The notes under the pieces: generated by a model
Told to the model about the DNA's origin: nothing
Seen by the model: only the letters and a program-made list of their open reading frames with translations
The model's database searches: none
Shown here: piece by piece, positions 1-12,703 of the stretch
How positions within the stretch are numbered: the stretch's first letter is position 1
Layout: each line of letters begins with the position of its first letter
Made by a program: the position numbers and the translations under genes
Assembly (NCBI RefSeq): GCF_963422355.1
Contig: NC_085105.1
Span: forward strand, 2,100,052-2,164,051
From: Corticium candelabrum
Lineage: Eukaryota; Porifera; Homoscleromorpha; Homosclerophorida; Plakinidae
Length of the DNA: 64,000 nucleotides
Direction of reading: 5' to 3'

Positions 1-230
1 AGATCCACTTTCCATGAGCACGAGCTTTGGTGAGCTGTAAACAAAGTATCAAGCACAAGCATAGATAGATCAAAGAGTAACTTTACTAGCCAGAGTATCA
101 CTATAGTTGTTGAATAAATATAACTGTTAAAAGTAAATTACCGAGGAAACAGCGACGAATTCACTCCATACGCGCATCTGCACAGTCACACCAACTATTT
201 CCCTTAGCGCGCATGCGTAAATAACCTACA
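1..230. other. unassigned left edge
   Basis: No coding exon, repeat or RNA gene was recognised here. The stretch is AT-rich and ends where the open reading frame at 231-860 begins. It may hold an upstream exon of whatever the 231-534 part came from, but no splice site stands out. Confidence 0.4.
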
Positions 231-531
231 TTGTCTGGATGCGCATTAGTGTACGCTTCCTTCATTGCCTCTCCGTATGACTCTACCCAAGCAGGAGCTG
301 AATGTCTATCTGGAAATGGCAGTGGTACACCTCCAGATTGCAGTGACCAAAGCCCAAGCTTCGCTGAAACACCTGCCAGTACTAGTAGGCACCATAGCCC
401 TCCTAGTGCACCTCCTAGTGCACCCAAAAAACGAAAAAGACAAGAAAGCAGTGGCCTTGATAGAGTTGCGAATGAACTTACTCAATTTGGGGAAAAGATG
501 GATTTGATGTCAAGGATGGAAGATGCTGACA

Positions 532-568
<37 letters not shown>

Positions 569-860
569 AGCAATAGACCTAGGACACTTGTTCCGACCTT
601 TTGCATTGGAAGTGTTTGTCTGTTGGGGTGCTGAGAGTGTTAACACTTTGAAGGAGGCTGCCAGTCTCGCGCCAGCAGCACTGGACATGTCTTACAGTAA
701 CTTTGCAAACTATTGGCGTCGTCAATTGGCAGTCTGCCTTCAGAAAGGAAATGCAGATATGATACATAACAAGGTTGCAGCAATTATAGGACAGACTCCA
801 ATAGATCCTAATTCGATAAACAGTATCGAAGCAAGACATTACAGTATCGATTTTACGTAA
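231..860 (+). pseudogene. Chimeric ORF ending in a retrotransposon C-terminus
   Basis: A 209-codon open frame with three parts. Residues 1-100 are low-complexity, Ser/Pro/Lys-rich, with a basic stretch (PKKRKRQ) that would suit a nuclear localisation signal. It resembles linkers of transposon-associated DNA-binding proteins but is not identified. Then comes a (GA)n array at 535-567 read as Arg-Glu repeats. Residues 113-209 resemble the extreme C-terminus of the endonuclease-bearing retrotransposons at 21-27 kb: RPFALEVFVCWG matches PLVLEHFGRWG, and FANYWRRQLAVCLQKGNA matches FKTHWRERMSIQLQKANA. The likeliest reading is a 5'-truncated retroelement copy joined to a GA microsatellite and unrelated upstream sequence. 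A host exon-captured fusion is possible but unsupported. Start choice is arbitrary. Confidence 0.5.
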
Positions 861-1016
861 ATTAGTTTCATTCTTGCGTGTTAGTGTTGATGTAGAGTAG
901 AGGTTGTATTTGTGTCTACATAGCGTATGGTAGTTTGCTTAGCGACTGAGACACTGTTTTAACAGATTGTTTTAACACAATGTAACCATGTTCTAATTAC
1001 AGTAGTCTCGTGTGTA

Positions 1017-1252
1017 CCAGATGTTTGAGAGTTCTGTGGGGAGGGGAGGGGAGAACATGGATGCATGGCCAGACATTTGAGAATGTCAGGGGTAAGGACG
1101 GGAGAGCTTAATTGTTCTTCCAACCATACACCCTTCAGCACTCTCAAACGCCTGGCCATGCATCCATGTTCTCTGCTCCCCACCCCTCCAATACTCTCGA
1201 ACGTCTGGCTACGCATCCATGTTCTCCCCCACAGAACTCTCAAACGTCTCGC
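1017..1252. repeat. Inverted and direct copies of a ~55-bp unit
   Basis: A unit containing CCATGCATCCATGTTCTC, preceded by CTCAAACGTCTGGC and followed by a C-rich run and ACAGA, occurs twice in direct orientation (about 1141-1195 and 1195-1250) and once inverted (about 1017-1080). The inverted copies could pair over about 230 bp. It lies just downstream of the Harbinger pseudogene stop and may be part of that element's end. Confidence 0.6.
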
Positions 1253-1289
1253 AAACATGAGACTACTACTACTGCGCTTTTGTTCATTA

Positions 1290-2157
1290 ACTTTACCTAA
1301 ATAGTCTCTGATATGATCTCGGATTGCTGATGCTACCATATCTCTGGATCCTTCCAATTGCTGACAATCCTGATTCAAGATCACATATTGTTTCAGTTTC
1401 AATGTAGTCATCGTTGATTTCATTGTGTGCCAAACAATAGTTATGTAAGGTACAGGAAGCAATAACGACTACTTAAACATTGTTGATGTCAGTCTCTTGC
1501 TGATTTAACAGAATTCGCCACCTACCTTTGAGTAGCTCAAAATGCCCTTTCCACTGCGATTCGAGCACAACTCACTTTGTAGTTGAAACTTTTCTCAGAT
1601 TCCCTCATATTGGAGTTCTTGGGATATGCTTTCATTAGCCAACTTTTGACCAATGGAAACCATGACCAATGTTTCTGAACCGTTCGATGACTTCCTTCAA
1701 GCGATCTCCTTGTGGCATCTGGACACACTGACAACTCAAGTGGGAAACGATTGCCTGACGTACTTCATTGGAAATAGTGCCAGCAGTTGACAAACCATGA
1801 CGCCAAACAAGTTTGAGACAGTTCTATAATTTCACTGCCAGCCAACCTGTATAGAGTCAAGGCTAGTCTCTTCTCTGGCGATATAGGGACTCTCAAGTGG
1901 GTGGACTTCTTCGTGACTAGATGTCGTATATCATTGCACAGACTACACACACGAAGAAAGGCTAGCAGTTAACTAGCTAATCTAGAACAATATCCAAACC
2001 TCATGAAAGTTCCTCTTGACATCCTGAAATTCTCTCTCCAATCAGTCTGTGATCCCTTCGCAGGCAGGGTTGCTGTAAAACGCAGACTGCAGACTAGGCA
2101 GACTGCAGACTGCAGACTACGGAATGGGGACTTTGGCGGTTTCAAAGGCACGCGCAC
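1290..2157 (-). pseudogene. PIF/Harbinger transposase remnant, core deleted
   Basis: Read on the minus strand, the N-terminal part has WRENFRMSRGTFM, then a likely 59-bp intron, then LCNDIRHLV and ISPEKRLALTLYRLAG, the usual opening of HARBI1-like DDE_Tnp_4 transposases. After a frameshift (LFGV then GLSTAGTI) comes EVRQAIVSHL. The sequence then jumps to WLMKAYPKNSN and NYKVSCARIAVERAF near 1540-1650, and CTLHNYCLAHNE to a stop near 1290. About 100 residues expected between the two halves, including the first two catalytic acidic residues, are absent, so the copy cannot be active. At least two frameshifts add to this. Family is well supported; exact exon limits are approximate. Confidence 0.75.
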
Positions 2158-3559
2158 ATACTTATAAACATACCTTCACGTGCTGGTGTTTCCGGCCTTG
2201 CCTCATACCGTCGTCATGTTCAGTGAAACAGCACGACTAAGCCTGTTCGAAGCTGCTTCTATCTCGATCTGTGCGAGCACGTACGTCGTCTTGATTTACG
2301 TCAATCGGGTGCGCGAAGCCTAGATAGAGAAACCAGGCGACCGTTTTAGTGTTTCTCCATCAGAGTCTGTTTGTAAAATGTTTCTGTTCATATAGTGTGT
2401 GGTGAAGCGACAGTTGGAAGCACGAGTTGAAGAATAGACGATAGGGCAGTCTACTTGAAAGAAAGACGGTGACGTGTTGTCTCTGTCATATTTATCGTTG
2501 TGCTTCCGTCTTCGGTCTTTAGATGCTAGGAGATAAAGCAAGTACTTGTTTTCGACCAGCGTATGTCGCATCGCATCACAGTCGACTAGAGGAGATCTAA
2601 GTATGGATGAAATTATTAACATATTTTCAAGACAACATCCTCGTAGAATCCTTCTGCAGGATACTCTAATTAGTGACAAAGTAGGTTCAGAGTAATTGAT
2701 TATCTTCGGACCAGTTCCATATAGTGCAAATACGTATGACATTGTTGGAGTCTATGCGTACGCACACTCACGACCTAATACTGGCTAGTGACTGTTAAAT
2801 ATATAAGTTAGAGGTCAAATCATTAGGTAAAGCTAAATTTACCGGGGATCCACCCAATTGCAGGCGTGGTTTTGGGGCGTAGCTATTGCCGTATCAATCC
2901 GCAAACCCCCTTTCCATATTTTGGGTCATTCCTGGCTACGCTCCTGCTTCCCGCACCATTCTTACATTGAAGAACCAAGATGCAGCAATTTCTGTGATCT
3001 TCATTGTTCTAGCAATTTTAATGCAGCTTCATTGTCTGATACTGCAAATTAATAAAGAGCCTATCTGAATCCATACATATATCTCCTCTAGTCGACTGCG
3101 ATGCGCTGCAACATACGTTGGTCGAAAGCAAGTACCTGCTTATCTCCTAGCATCTAATTAGCTAAAGACCGAAGACGGAAGCACAAAGATACAGTATACA
3201 GATGACAGAGACACGTCACCGCCTTTCTTTCAAGTAGACCGCCCTATCGTACATTCTTCAACTCATGCTTCCAACTATCGCTTTACCACACACACTAGGA
3301 ATAGAAACATTTTACAAACAGACTCTGATGGAGAAACACTAGGCTGTCTAGTGCGTTGGTCGCCTGGTTTCACTATCTAACTGTCGATCGACGTAGATCA
3401 AGACGACGTACGTGCTCGCACAGATCGAGATAGAAGCAGCTTCGAAAGGCTTAGCCGTGCTGTTTCACTGAGCATGACGATGTCATGAGGCAAGGCCAGA
3501 AACATCAGCACGTGAAGGTATGTTTATAATGTGCGCATGCCTTTGAAACCGCCAAAGTC
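2129..3559. repeat. Large palindrome (~485-bp inverted arms)
   Basis: The left arm (about 2129-2608) and right arm (about 3070-3559) are inverted copies. Both outer ends read GACTTTGGCGGTTTCAAAGG when oriented inward, and both inner ends carry CTAGAGGAGAT. The arms differ by scattered substitutions and small indels, so the structure is not brand new. About 460 bp of unrelated sequence separates them. An open frame at 2320-2742 (minus) lies across the left arm and part of the spacer, but its right-arm counterpart is broken by stops, so it is not treated as a gene. The structure fits a foldback or non-autonomous DNA element. No target duplication is evident. Confidence 0.75.
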
Positions 3560-4826
<1,267 letters not shown>

Positions 4827-5141
4827 CATATATATACTGCTATAGGAACGAAGAGAGAGTAGACTGACAGGTGCAGGTGCACCTAACTGATACCGTAACT
4901 ACCAGTGGACCTACTCGAAGTAGGTATCCAGCCCTGTTCCTTGTTCTAGCAAATATCGGAAGCCTGACACATAACCGGTTACACACGTCAATGTGATACC
5001 GCATAATACGTACACACCACAACACACGGTAAATCCCAATCTCCGTGAGATCCGTTTGCAACGTTGCATGAGTACTAAGAGAGCTGATCTACTCTAGCTC
5101 GCGCAGATTTTGCTCCAGTATACGTACACGGCACAGTGACA

Positions 5142-8100
5142 ATGACAGCAGCTCTACAATGTGTTGTGGCATTCTTACTGGTGACCGGAACTCTTTCACA
5201 AGCAGCAGAAAACGATCCATCTACAAATGAGACAGATGCAGCAGTAAATTGTGAAGGACCAAAGGGAGAACAAGTGAGTTTATAGTAAATAAAAGATTGC
5301 TTGCTTTCGTTGATCAAGCGATCGGTAGTTGATTTCCTAATCTGTTTCTTGCAGGGAGAACCAGGTGTGCCTGGGAGGCCGGGATTGAGGGTAAGATGTT
5401 TGATGCAAAGTACTCCGAGGTATAGAATCACACCAAAAACCAGACAGCTGCAAACTTCGGAGTAGAAATTTCTTTGTCATCGTTTAGCTAGACACAAGGC
5501 CGAGCGGGTAAGTCTAATACTACCAAAGTTATGTCATGAGTGTGGCCGGGTGCGCTCGCAGCGGCACATGTGCAGATCACTACAGATTTGTAGCTCTGAG
5601 ACGAGCTATTACAAATTAATCAGCTGCGATGGCAACGGTCACGACAGGCCCGCTGCCAAGATAACTGCCTAAACATGTTGTTGGCTTTCCTGTTACAGTA
5701 GACGTGAACTAGTACAGTTAACTGTACGCTGTACTCCTCTCTCACAGCAGCTGCACATGTCACTTGTGCATGTTTACGTCTAGGCAACGACCCCGCCTGC
5801 GGTTTGGGTTACCTCTTCAATACGGAAGTACAGACTAGCCTAGTAGACTGTGCTGCACGCTAGCATCTAGGCAACTCGCTACATATTTTAGTTTAGACCA
5901 GAAAAAGGAAACGCTGCACACCAAAGGTGTCATCATCCTGGTTCAGGTTGCGTCAGACCTAGACAAAACTTGACAAACTAATCCTGATACACTGCCATTA
6001 GCTATTACAGTCGTGAATACGGTCGGTAACAGCTGAGAGAAATGTTCTAGGCTTTTCAAATGGGAGACTGCTAAACGCAACGGAGAAATGGAAGGGCGGG
6101 CAATTCCTAAAATTAGAGATTGACAATTAGCGAAACTGGGTGAGTCTACACTGTACCAAGAAATGGTGACCGCTACGTATACCCTGGGTTGGCACGTGTC
6201 TAACAATGAAACTGTAAGTGCTAACTAGACACCGGTGTCTACCTACTATTAGTAAGAAAAGACTTCTATTAATTGATTGACTTATTGTGACTAAATAAAA
6301 TTAAAACTTTGTAAATTAAACCTGCCAAGTAAATTATTTTATTTTAATAAAAAAGGGCCACAAAGGTGAACAAGGACCACAAGGAATTGTTGGATTAAAA
6401 GGGATGAAGGTAAAACTTGCCAGGTTGTTTATCAATTTTTGTTTGCATGTAACTTTAATACTTGTTATAAAAGGGAGACCAAGGAGAAGCTGGTGAACAA
6501 GGTGTGCCAGGGAAAATGGTAAAATAGGAAACAATCTTTTTATTACCTGCAATTTTTTGTACCTGGTAATGTGGTAAGGGAATTCCAGGTTCTAGTGGGC
6601 CTCCAGGAAGTACTGGTCGTGCCGGTTTAAATGGACAAGACGGTCGAGAAGGACCAGTTGGACCGAAAGGACAAGCTGGAGTACAGGTGCATGACATTTA
6701 GCTTTGTACGCACACACAACAGCACACAACACACGTAGCACCCTAACCGTTAGCTGTCTCTTTCGATCCTAAATTACTGATCACTTGAGTTGTTATAGTC
6801 ATGCATCATGACTGGTAGTGCAATTTTGTATCAAACATGCGTAAGAACCGGATCATACTGGTTTACCAAAAGAAGTACAGCTAGTACATAAGCTTGGAAA
6901 TAATCTACCAATTACAAAGGTGACAAATGTAAGAACAATATGTTCTATCCTGGCTAAAATTTCTCTCGGTGAGAAGAAGTTTTCAGAATATATTCACTTA
7001 ATTTGATTGAACTACCACCTAACTGCGAAGAGAACATTTACAGCACTTAGAAGATTGAAGACATGTCTGAGTGTCGCAATATGAGTCAGGCAAGACTAAA
7101 TTATGCAATGTGACTTGACGTGCATAAGACAAATGGATAAGATTGATCTAGATGAAATCACAAATTTCTTTAATAGTACTTAAAGGAGAACCTATTTTGG
7201 TCATGTTTAGTTGTTATTTGTATAATTAAGTGTTAGCACATTTACATCATGGCTAAAGAACGTGCATGGTGTGCCCCATGGTACTCACTTTCCTACGTAT
7301 ATGATAAGCGTGTGTGTGTGTATGTGCGTGCGTGCGTGCGAGTGTGTGTGTGTTTGCTTTTGTTAAGTATGTGAGTATGTGTGCACTTTTGTTAAATTAT
7401 AAATATACTTATTAAATCTCTAAATAGCATTGTAACATTTTTGTAACGCTTGCGCAACTAAAATTTCATTTTAGACTAACTGATTATTACTTTATAATTT
7501 TTAATTATATAATTATATTCTATAATTGTATAGTAATTGTTTCATACACTAGAATACAATTGGTTACTGCAGAACGTTTAATATGTTGTAATTTTAGAAA
7601 AGCAATTCTGTTTAAAATTTTAGGGAAACCCAGGTCCTAGAGGAAGCAAAGGAGTAAAAGGACATACTGGTCCTGCTGTAAGACATAACAGCAAATATTG
7701 AAATTGTTGTAAACTATAAATATTATTATTATTCTTACAGGGAAACGTAGGACTGATTGGTCCGCGTGGAATACCTGGAGCAGATGGCGCACACGTAACG
7801 CGTGACACAGCAAACTGTGTTATTCTAATGTAAATCATTTGTTTTATTCTTAGGGTTGGCCAGGTCATCAGGGACCTCGTGGTCCCCGTGGCCAGAAGGT
7901 AAATACAATTATTTATTATGTTGTAGTTGACTGACATAATTTAGGGAGAAGCTGGCCAAAGAGGAATTCCAGGTCATACTGGGCCTCCCGGACCAAGAGG
8001 CCCACCAGGGCCAGAGGTAACATAAAAAATTCCTTGCAATGCTTTATACATGTATACTAATAGTATACCAATATTGATGTAGATGAGTGAAGACTTGCTG

Positions 8101-8840
8101 AAAAAATACTTTCAGCCTACAAAGGCACTTCAGACACAGGTAAAATTATTAATTATAGGGTTGGAACGTCAGCATAATTTATGCAATGCTTTTGTAGATG
8201 AAACACCTAAATGACACTGTCAACAAACTGGTATTAGTCGAATATAATTAATCACTGTTGATCTAAAACTAATAATATTAATTTATTATAGATTGTAGTT
8301 GTCAACAAAACTGTTGAGGTGTTATCTCATACATTTAACGGCCTGACAAATGCGTGTAAATACCTTGTTTGGACTCGATCTCTCTAGAAACAGCGTGTAT
8401 TAGAGACATGTTGCAAGTGTCTTGTGTATGATGGAGTGCGAGTGTGGCAAGATAAACTCTACTCGTCATCATACAATGTGACCTTGGCAGTTCTGATCGA
8501 TGGCAAAACATCCACTGGAGGATGGGGAAGTGGCGGAACTTCCGGCAGAAAACATTGGGTTCAGCAATCGTTCACCAAGCCTGTTGTAGCTGATACGGTC
8601 TACATTGGCGGCGGAGGAGTACCCAGTTGGGGAAGTGCTCACAGTTATGGTCCTGTTGAATTATGGGCCTTTACTAAAGATACCAATGCTTGGAAAGCTA
8701 TAAAAACACTTCCAAGGCTTGCAGGAGCAAGTATTTACAAATATTCTTTTCCACGCCAACAATCGCAATATTGGCGTCTATACAACGTCAACGGATGGGG
8801 CGCAACTACTGAGTTTCGTCTTGAATACACCAAATGCTAA
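5142..8840 (+). CDS. Short-chain collagen with coiled-coil neck and discoidin-like head, copy 1
   Basis: Thirteen GT-AG exons join in frame: 5142-5273, 5355-5390, 6356-6409, 6474-6518, 6579-6686, 7624-7677, 7741-7794, 7854-7898, 7945-8016, 8083-8139, 8198-8230, 8292-8318, 8388-8840, giving 389 residues. The start gives a clear signal peptide (LQCVVAFLLVTGTLS). A Cys precedes 54 uninterrupted Gly-X-Y triplets. Exons 10-12 encode about 39 residues with heptad hydrophobics (KHLNDTVNKL, VVVNKTVE), a likely trimerisation neck. The last exon encodes about 140 residues with LIDGKTSTGGWGS, HWVQQSFTKP, GPVELWAF and YWRLYNVNGWG, resembling F5/8 type C (discoidin) folds, with Cys at both ends as usual there. 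Inferred role: a secreted trimeric matrix or recognition protein. All introns are phase 0. The head assignment is the least certain part. Confidence 0.85.
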
Positions 8841-9854
8841 TGTCAATGGTGGCGAGTGTGCAGAAGCAAGCACCAAAAACGACAAACATTAGTGATTGAT
8901 TTGTTTGTTTTAGTTCTGATGTTTGCACATTTTCGCGCTTGCAATGTGTGTGATGCTGATAGTTGCACGCCTAGAGACTATGTACAACTGACTGCCAGTT
9001 GTGCACAACAACTTTGTAGTGATAATTAACGGCTAGCTAATGCAATGCGGTGCAATCTCTGATTACAACGTTCATGACAGAACATTTGGAACCTTTTAGT
9101 CTACCTGCAGCTAGTGCGCATGCCTGCATGTGTAGGTTCATGAGACCGCAGTAAGTCGTCGTGGACTCCAGCGTTCAATTTACACTTCACATCGCTACGC
9201 CTCCCAGTCTGAAGTCTACTACGACTCTCGTCGATTCGACTACTGCACTTAGGGTTAGACTCGGAAGTGAGTAACACGACAGCAGAGATCACAGCGCCGC
9301 CGTCAGCGGGTGTAGCTGCATGGTCTAGCGAACTGATACATTGGTACTGTACCATGTTGCAGCAAATAAATGGTTCTATTTGTTTAGGTGTACAGTACCC
9401 AAACGTCACGGCAAATCACCGGAATTCGAGTCGAACAGTTCGACTAACAACGATATTCCTTGTTCTAACAAAGTTAAGATAATGATCCTAAATTGGCTCT
9501 ATCTGGTATTTTTGCATGGGGTTTGAAAGGTCTCCAAACTCTGTTCCTACAATATGCTATCAAACCATGCAGCACTGCAAAATGTTGCAAAATTTTACTA
9601 GAACCAGAAGGGTCAACAACTTACTCAAACTTTGTATAGTTACACGTGCGTCCCAATTAAATTAAAATGGAAATGAACGTCTATAGCTATATAGTCGTTC
9701 GATTACAAAATAACACAACAACACGGTAAAATCCCAACTTTCTTGCGACCTGTTTCCAATGTTGTATACTAAAAGTGCTCATCTAATCGATCTAAGGCAA
9801 ATTTTGGCAGCACACTGCGTAGTGCTGTATATGCTCCTGGTTGTTTAGTGCACA
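8841..9854. other. Collagen 3' flank and spacer
   Basis: The first ~220 bp (GATTTGTTTGTTTTAGTTC and following) recur after the other collagen copies (13860, 16730 and 35930), so they mark the duplicated unit. From about 9090 to 9520 there is a more GC-rich block with short open frames but no recognisable protein. 9640-9854 resembles the 5' flank of copies 1 and 3 and leads into the pseudogene start. Confidence 0.6.
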
Positions 9855-11178
9855 ATGATAGCGCAGCTCTTCCGTGCGTTGTGCACATGACTTTCTTGTT
9901 GGTGACCAGCACTCTATCACATACAGAATATGATGATGCAGCTACAGCAGTAATTGGGTAGGACCAAAAGGAGAACGAGTGAAGCTTAAATGAAATATTG
10001 CTATAAGCATCGAGTTCCTTTCGTTGATCGCGCTAATATCTTTAGTTGAGACGTCTGATTAGTCTGTTTCTTGCCACAGAGAGATGCAGGTGTGCCAGGA
10101 AGGCCGGATTGAGGTAAGACATTTTGATGCAGAGTCGTCCGAGGTAGGGAATTTACACCAGCATAGACAGCTGCAGAATTAGAGTATAGGACGCTTCTGA
10201 CCGTTTACATGCACAGCTAAACATTTGTAATTAAGTATGAGACTGTTGAACCTATTACAACGCTTCTTGCTTTCTGGTACAAGCGTGCAATATAGATTAA
10301 ATACAATGATGCAAGAATTAACTCCCAGTAAAACTGTTGACTTGTAAAGTGAATTATCTGTTTTAGTGGCCATCGATATGGTAAATGAAGTCTTACTATT
10401 GGAAACCATTACGCGTTTGGTTCCTGTTGATTAGGTCAGTATTATTTATACAGCAGAGGATCGAATACGTCTTTGGTGCTACAGTATTCTTAAAGACAAA
10501 GCAGGCGTGTACCTCCATTTTGTGACGTCCAAGTAGTGGGATAGCAATGGGGGACCTGGGTCACTGGCCACCTCAAATTCGTTTTACTTTGGCTTGTGTT
10601 AGATTTCAACTAAAGTAAGGTAAGAAATATAACAGTCTGCAAACCTGTTAATTGAATCGTTTCATTTACAAGGGTTACAAAGGTGAACGAGGATCACAAG
10701 GAATTGCTGGATTAAAGATGAAGGTAGAACCTGCCAGCTCGATTACCAATTTTGGTCTAAATGTAACATACTGTTTAATTAAAATGGAGATCAGGGCGAA
10801 GTTGGTGAACCAGGTCAGCCAGAAAAAAATGGTAAGATAAATTTATTTTTACTTATTGTCAGCAGTTTCTTTATATGTGTTTGGTAAGGGAAGTCAAGGT
10901 CCAATTAAATGGACAGGACGGTCGAGCAGGGCCATTTGGACCACATAGAAGAGCTGGATCACAGGTGACGTTTAATAGGTTTGGACGCAGGCATTAACTA
11001 GACCCACACACAACAAGCACACAAGTGTAGTAAAATTAGTTCAGTTTGTACTGGCCAGAAAAATTAGTACAGTTACGTACACGTATCCTAACCGTCAGTT
11101 GTCTCTTTCATTCCTAAATCACTGATCATTTGTGTTTTACTGTCAGCGATTTCATTACGACTGTTATTACTGAAAGTA

Positions 11179-11180
<2 letters not shown>

Positions 11181-11250
<70 letters not shown>
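11181..11250. repeat. (GT)35 microsatellite
   Basis: Pure GT run in intron 5 of collagen copy 2, immediately upstream of the SINE. Confidence 0.95.
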
Positions 11251-11253
<3 letters not shown>

Positions 11254-11520
11254 TGTTGCTGTAGCTCAATTGAATAGAGAGTGCATTTGGAGAATGACAA
11301 CATCCGGGACCTAACAGTGTTGCAGGTTCGAGTCACAGTAATGGCGAGCTATGACATAATTTCCTTAATTAAGGAAGAAACTTACACACAATTGCTTCTC
11401 TCAAGCCTCCACGTAGCCCATGGAAGCCCTGTCTCTAGAGGCAGGGGAGCTATCTCCGCAACTGACCTTAAGGTTGACGTAATTCAAGAATAAAGTGGAG
11501 AGCTTGACATTTGTTCATTT
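11254..11520 (+). mobile_element. tRNA-derived SINE
   Basis: A Pol III A-box (TAGCTCAATTG, 11262-11272) is followed about 50 bp later by a B-box (GGTTCGAGTCA, 11324-11334), the spacing of a tRNA head. The tRNA-like part is followed by about 170 bp of unrelated body, including AGGCAGGGGAGCTATCTCC, and an ATTTGTTC-repeat tail leading into a (GT)n run. It is absent from the same intron in collagen copies 1 and 3, so it inserted after duplication. The tRNA of origin was not determined. Confidence 0.65.
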
Positions 11521-11531
11521 GTCCATTTGTT

Positions 11532-11533
<2 letters not shown>

Positions 11534-11608
<75 letters not shown>
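11534..11608. repeat. (GT)37 microsatellite
   Basis: GT run downstream of the SINE, at the same place in intron 5 as the GT arrays of collagen copies 1 (about 7312-7352) and 3 (34287-34355). Confidence 0.95.
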
Positions 11609-11609
<1 letters not shown>

Positions 11610-12703
11610 GCGTGCGTGTGAGAGAATGTGTTTGCACATTTTTGTTAAGTATTTCCTTAAAAATTTAAATAGCATTTCAAGTCTTAAGCAACTAAAACTT
11701 TTATTTTTATGTACCAGTAATTATTTAATTTTATAATTTTTATTATGTAATCATAAATAATAGTTATTATTTTATAAACTGTAGACTAAAACTTGCTTTT
11801 GCTATAATTTATCAATTTGTACCAAATTTGTTACTGCAAAGACGTTTCAAATGTTGCAATGTTATAAAAACGTATTTCTGTTTTAATTAAAATTTCAGGA
11901 AAACCCAGGTCCAAGAGGAAGCAAAGGAGTAAAAGGAGGTCCTGGTCCTGCTGTAAAACCTAACAACAAATATCGAAATTGTTGTAAACTGTATACAAAT
12001 ATATTTTATAGGGAAAGGTAGGAGCAATTGGTCCACGTGGATTACCTGGCATAGATGGCACACACGTAATGCCTAATACAGCACTGCATGTCATTCCTGT
12101 GTGTAAATCATTTGTGTTTATTTCTAGGGTTGGCCAGGTCATCAGGGGCCTTGCCAGTGGAAAGAAGGTAAATACATTGACTTGTTATGTTGCAGTTAAC
12201 TGACATATTTTTGACTAATTTAGGGAGAAGTTGGCCAAAGAGAAAGCCCAGGTCATTCTAGGCCTGCCAGACCAAGAGAACCACCAAAGCCAGAGGGAAG
12301 ATAAAGAAATTCCTTGCAATGACTTATACAAATATAGTGTTAGTCTCCAGGGTCAAGGGTTTGGCTACACGAGACTAGTACAGTATACCAATATTTACTT
12401 GCTGAAAAGATACTTTCATTCTGCCAATTAAGGCACGTCAAATACAAGTAAAATTTATTAATTATAGGGTTGGGACGTCAGCATAATTTATGCAATGTCC
12501 TTTTTGTAGATGAAATACATATAATTAAACTGTCAACAATCTGGTGTCAGTCGAATATAGTTAATCAGTGTTGATCCCTAATAATATTAATTTATTATAG
12601 ATTGCAGTTGTCAACAAAACTGTTGAGGTGTTAGTTATCTCATACATTTAACGGCCTGACAAATGCTTGTAAATTACTTGTTTGGACTCTCTCTAGAAAC
12701 AGC

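Noticed and set aside
2320-2742. 140-codon minus-strand frame in the palindrome
   Set aside because: No recognisable domain, and the right-arm copy has stops; similarity between arms is at the DNA level.
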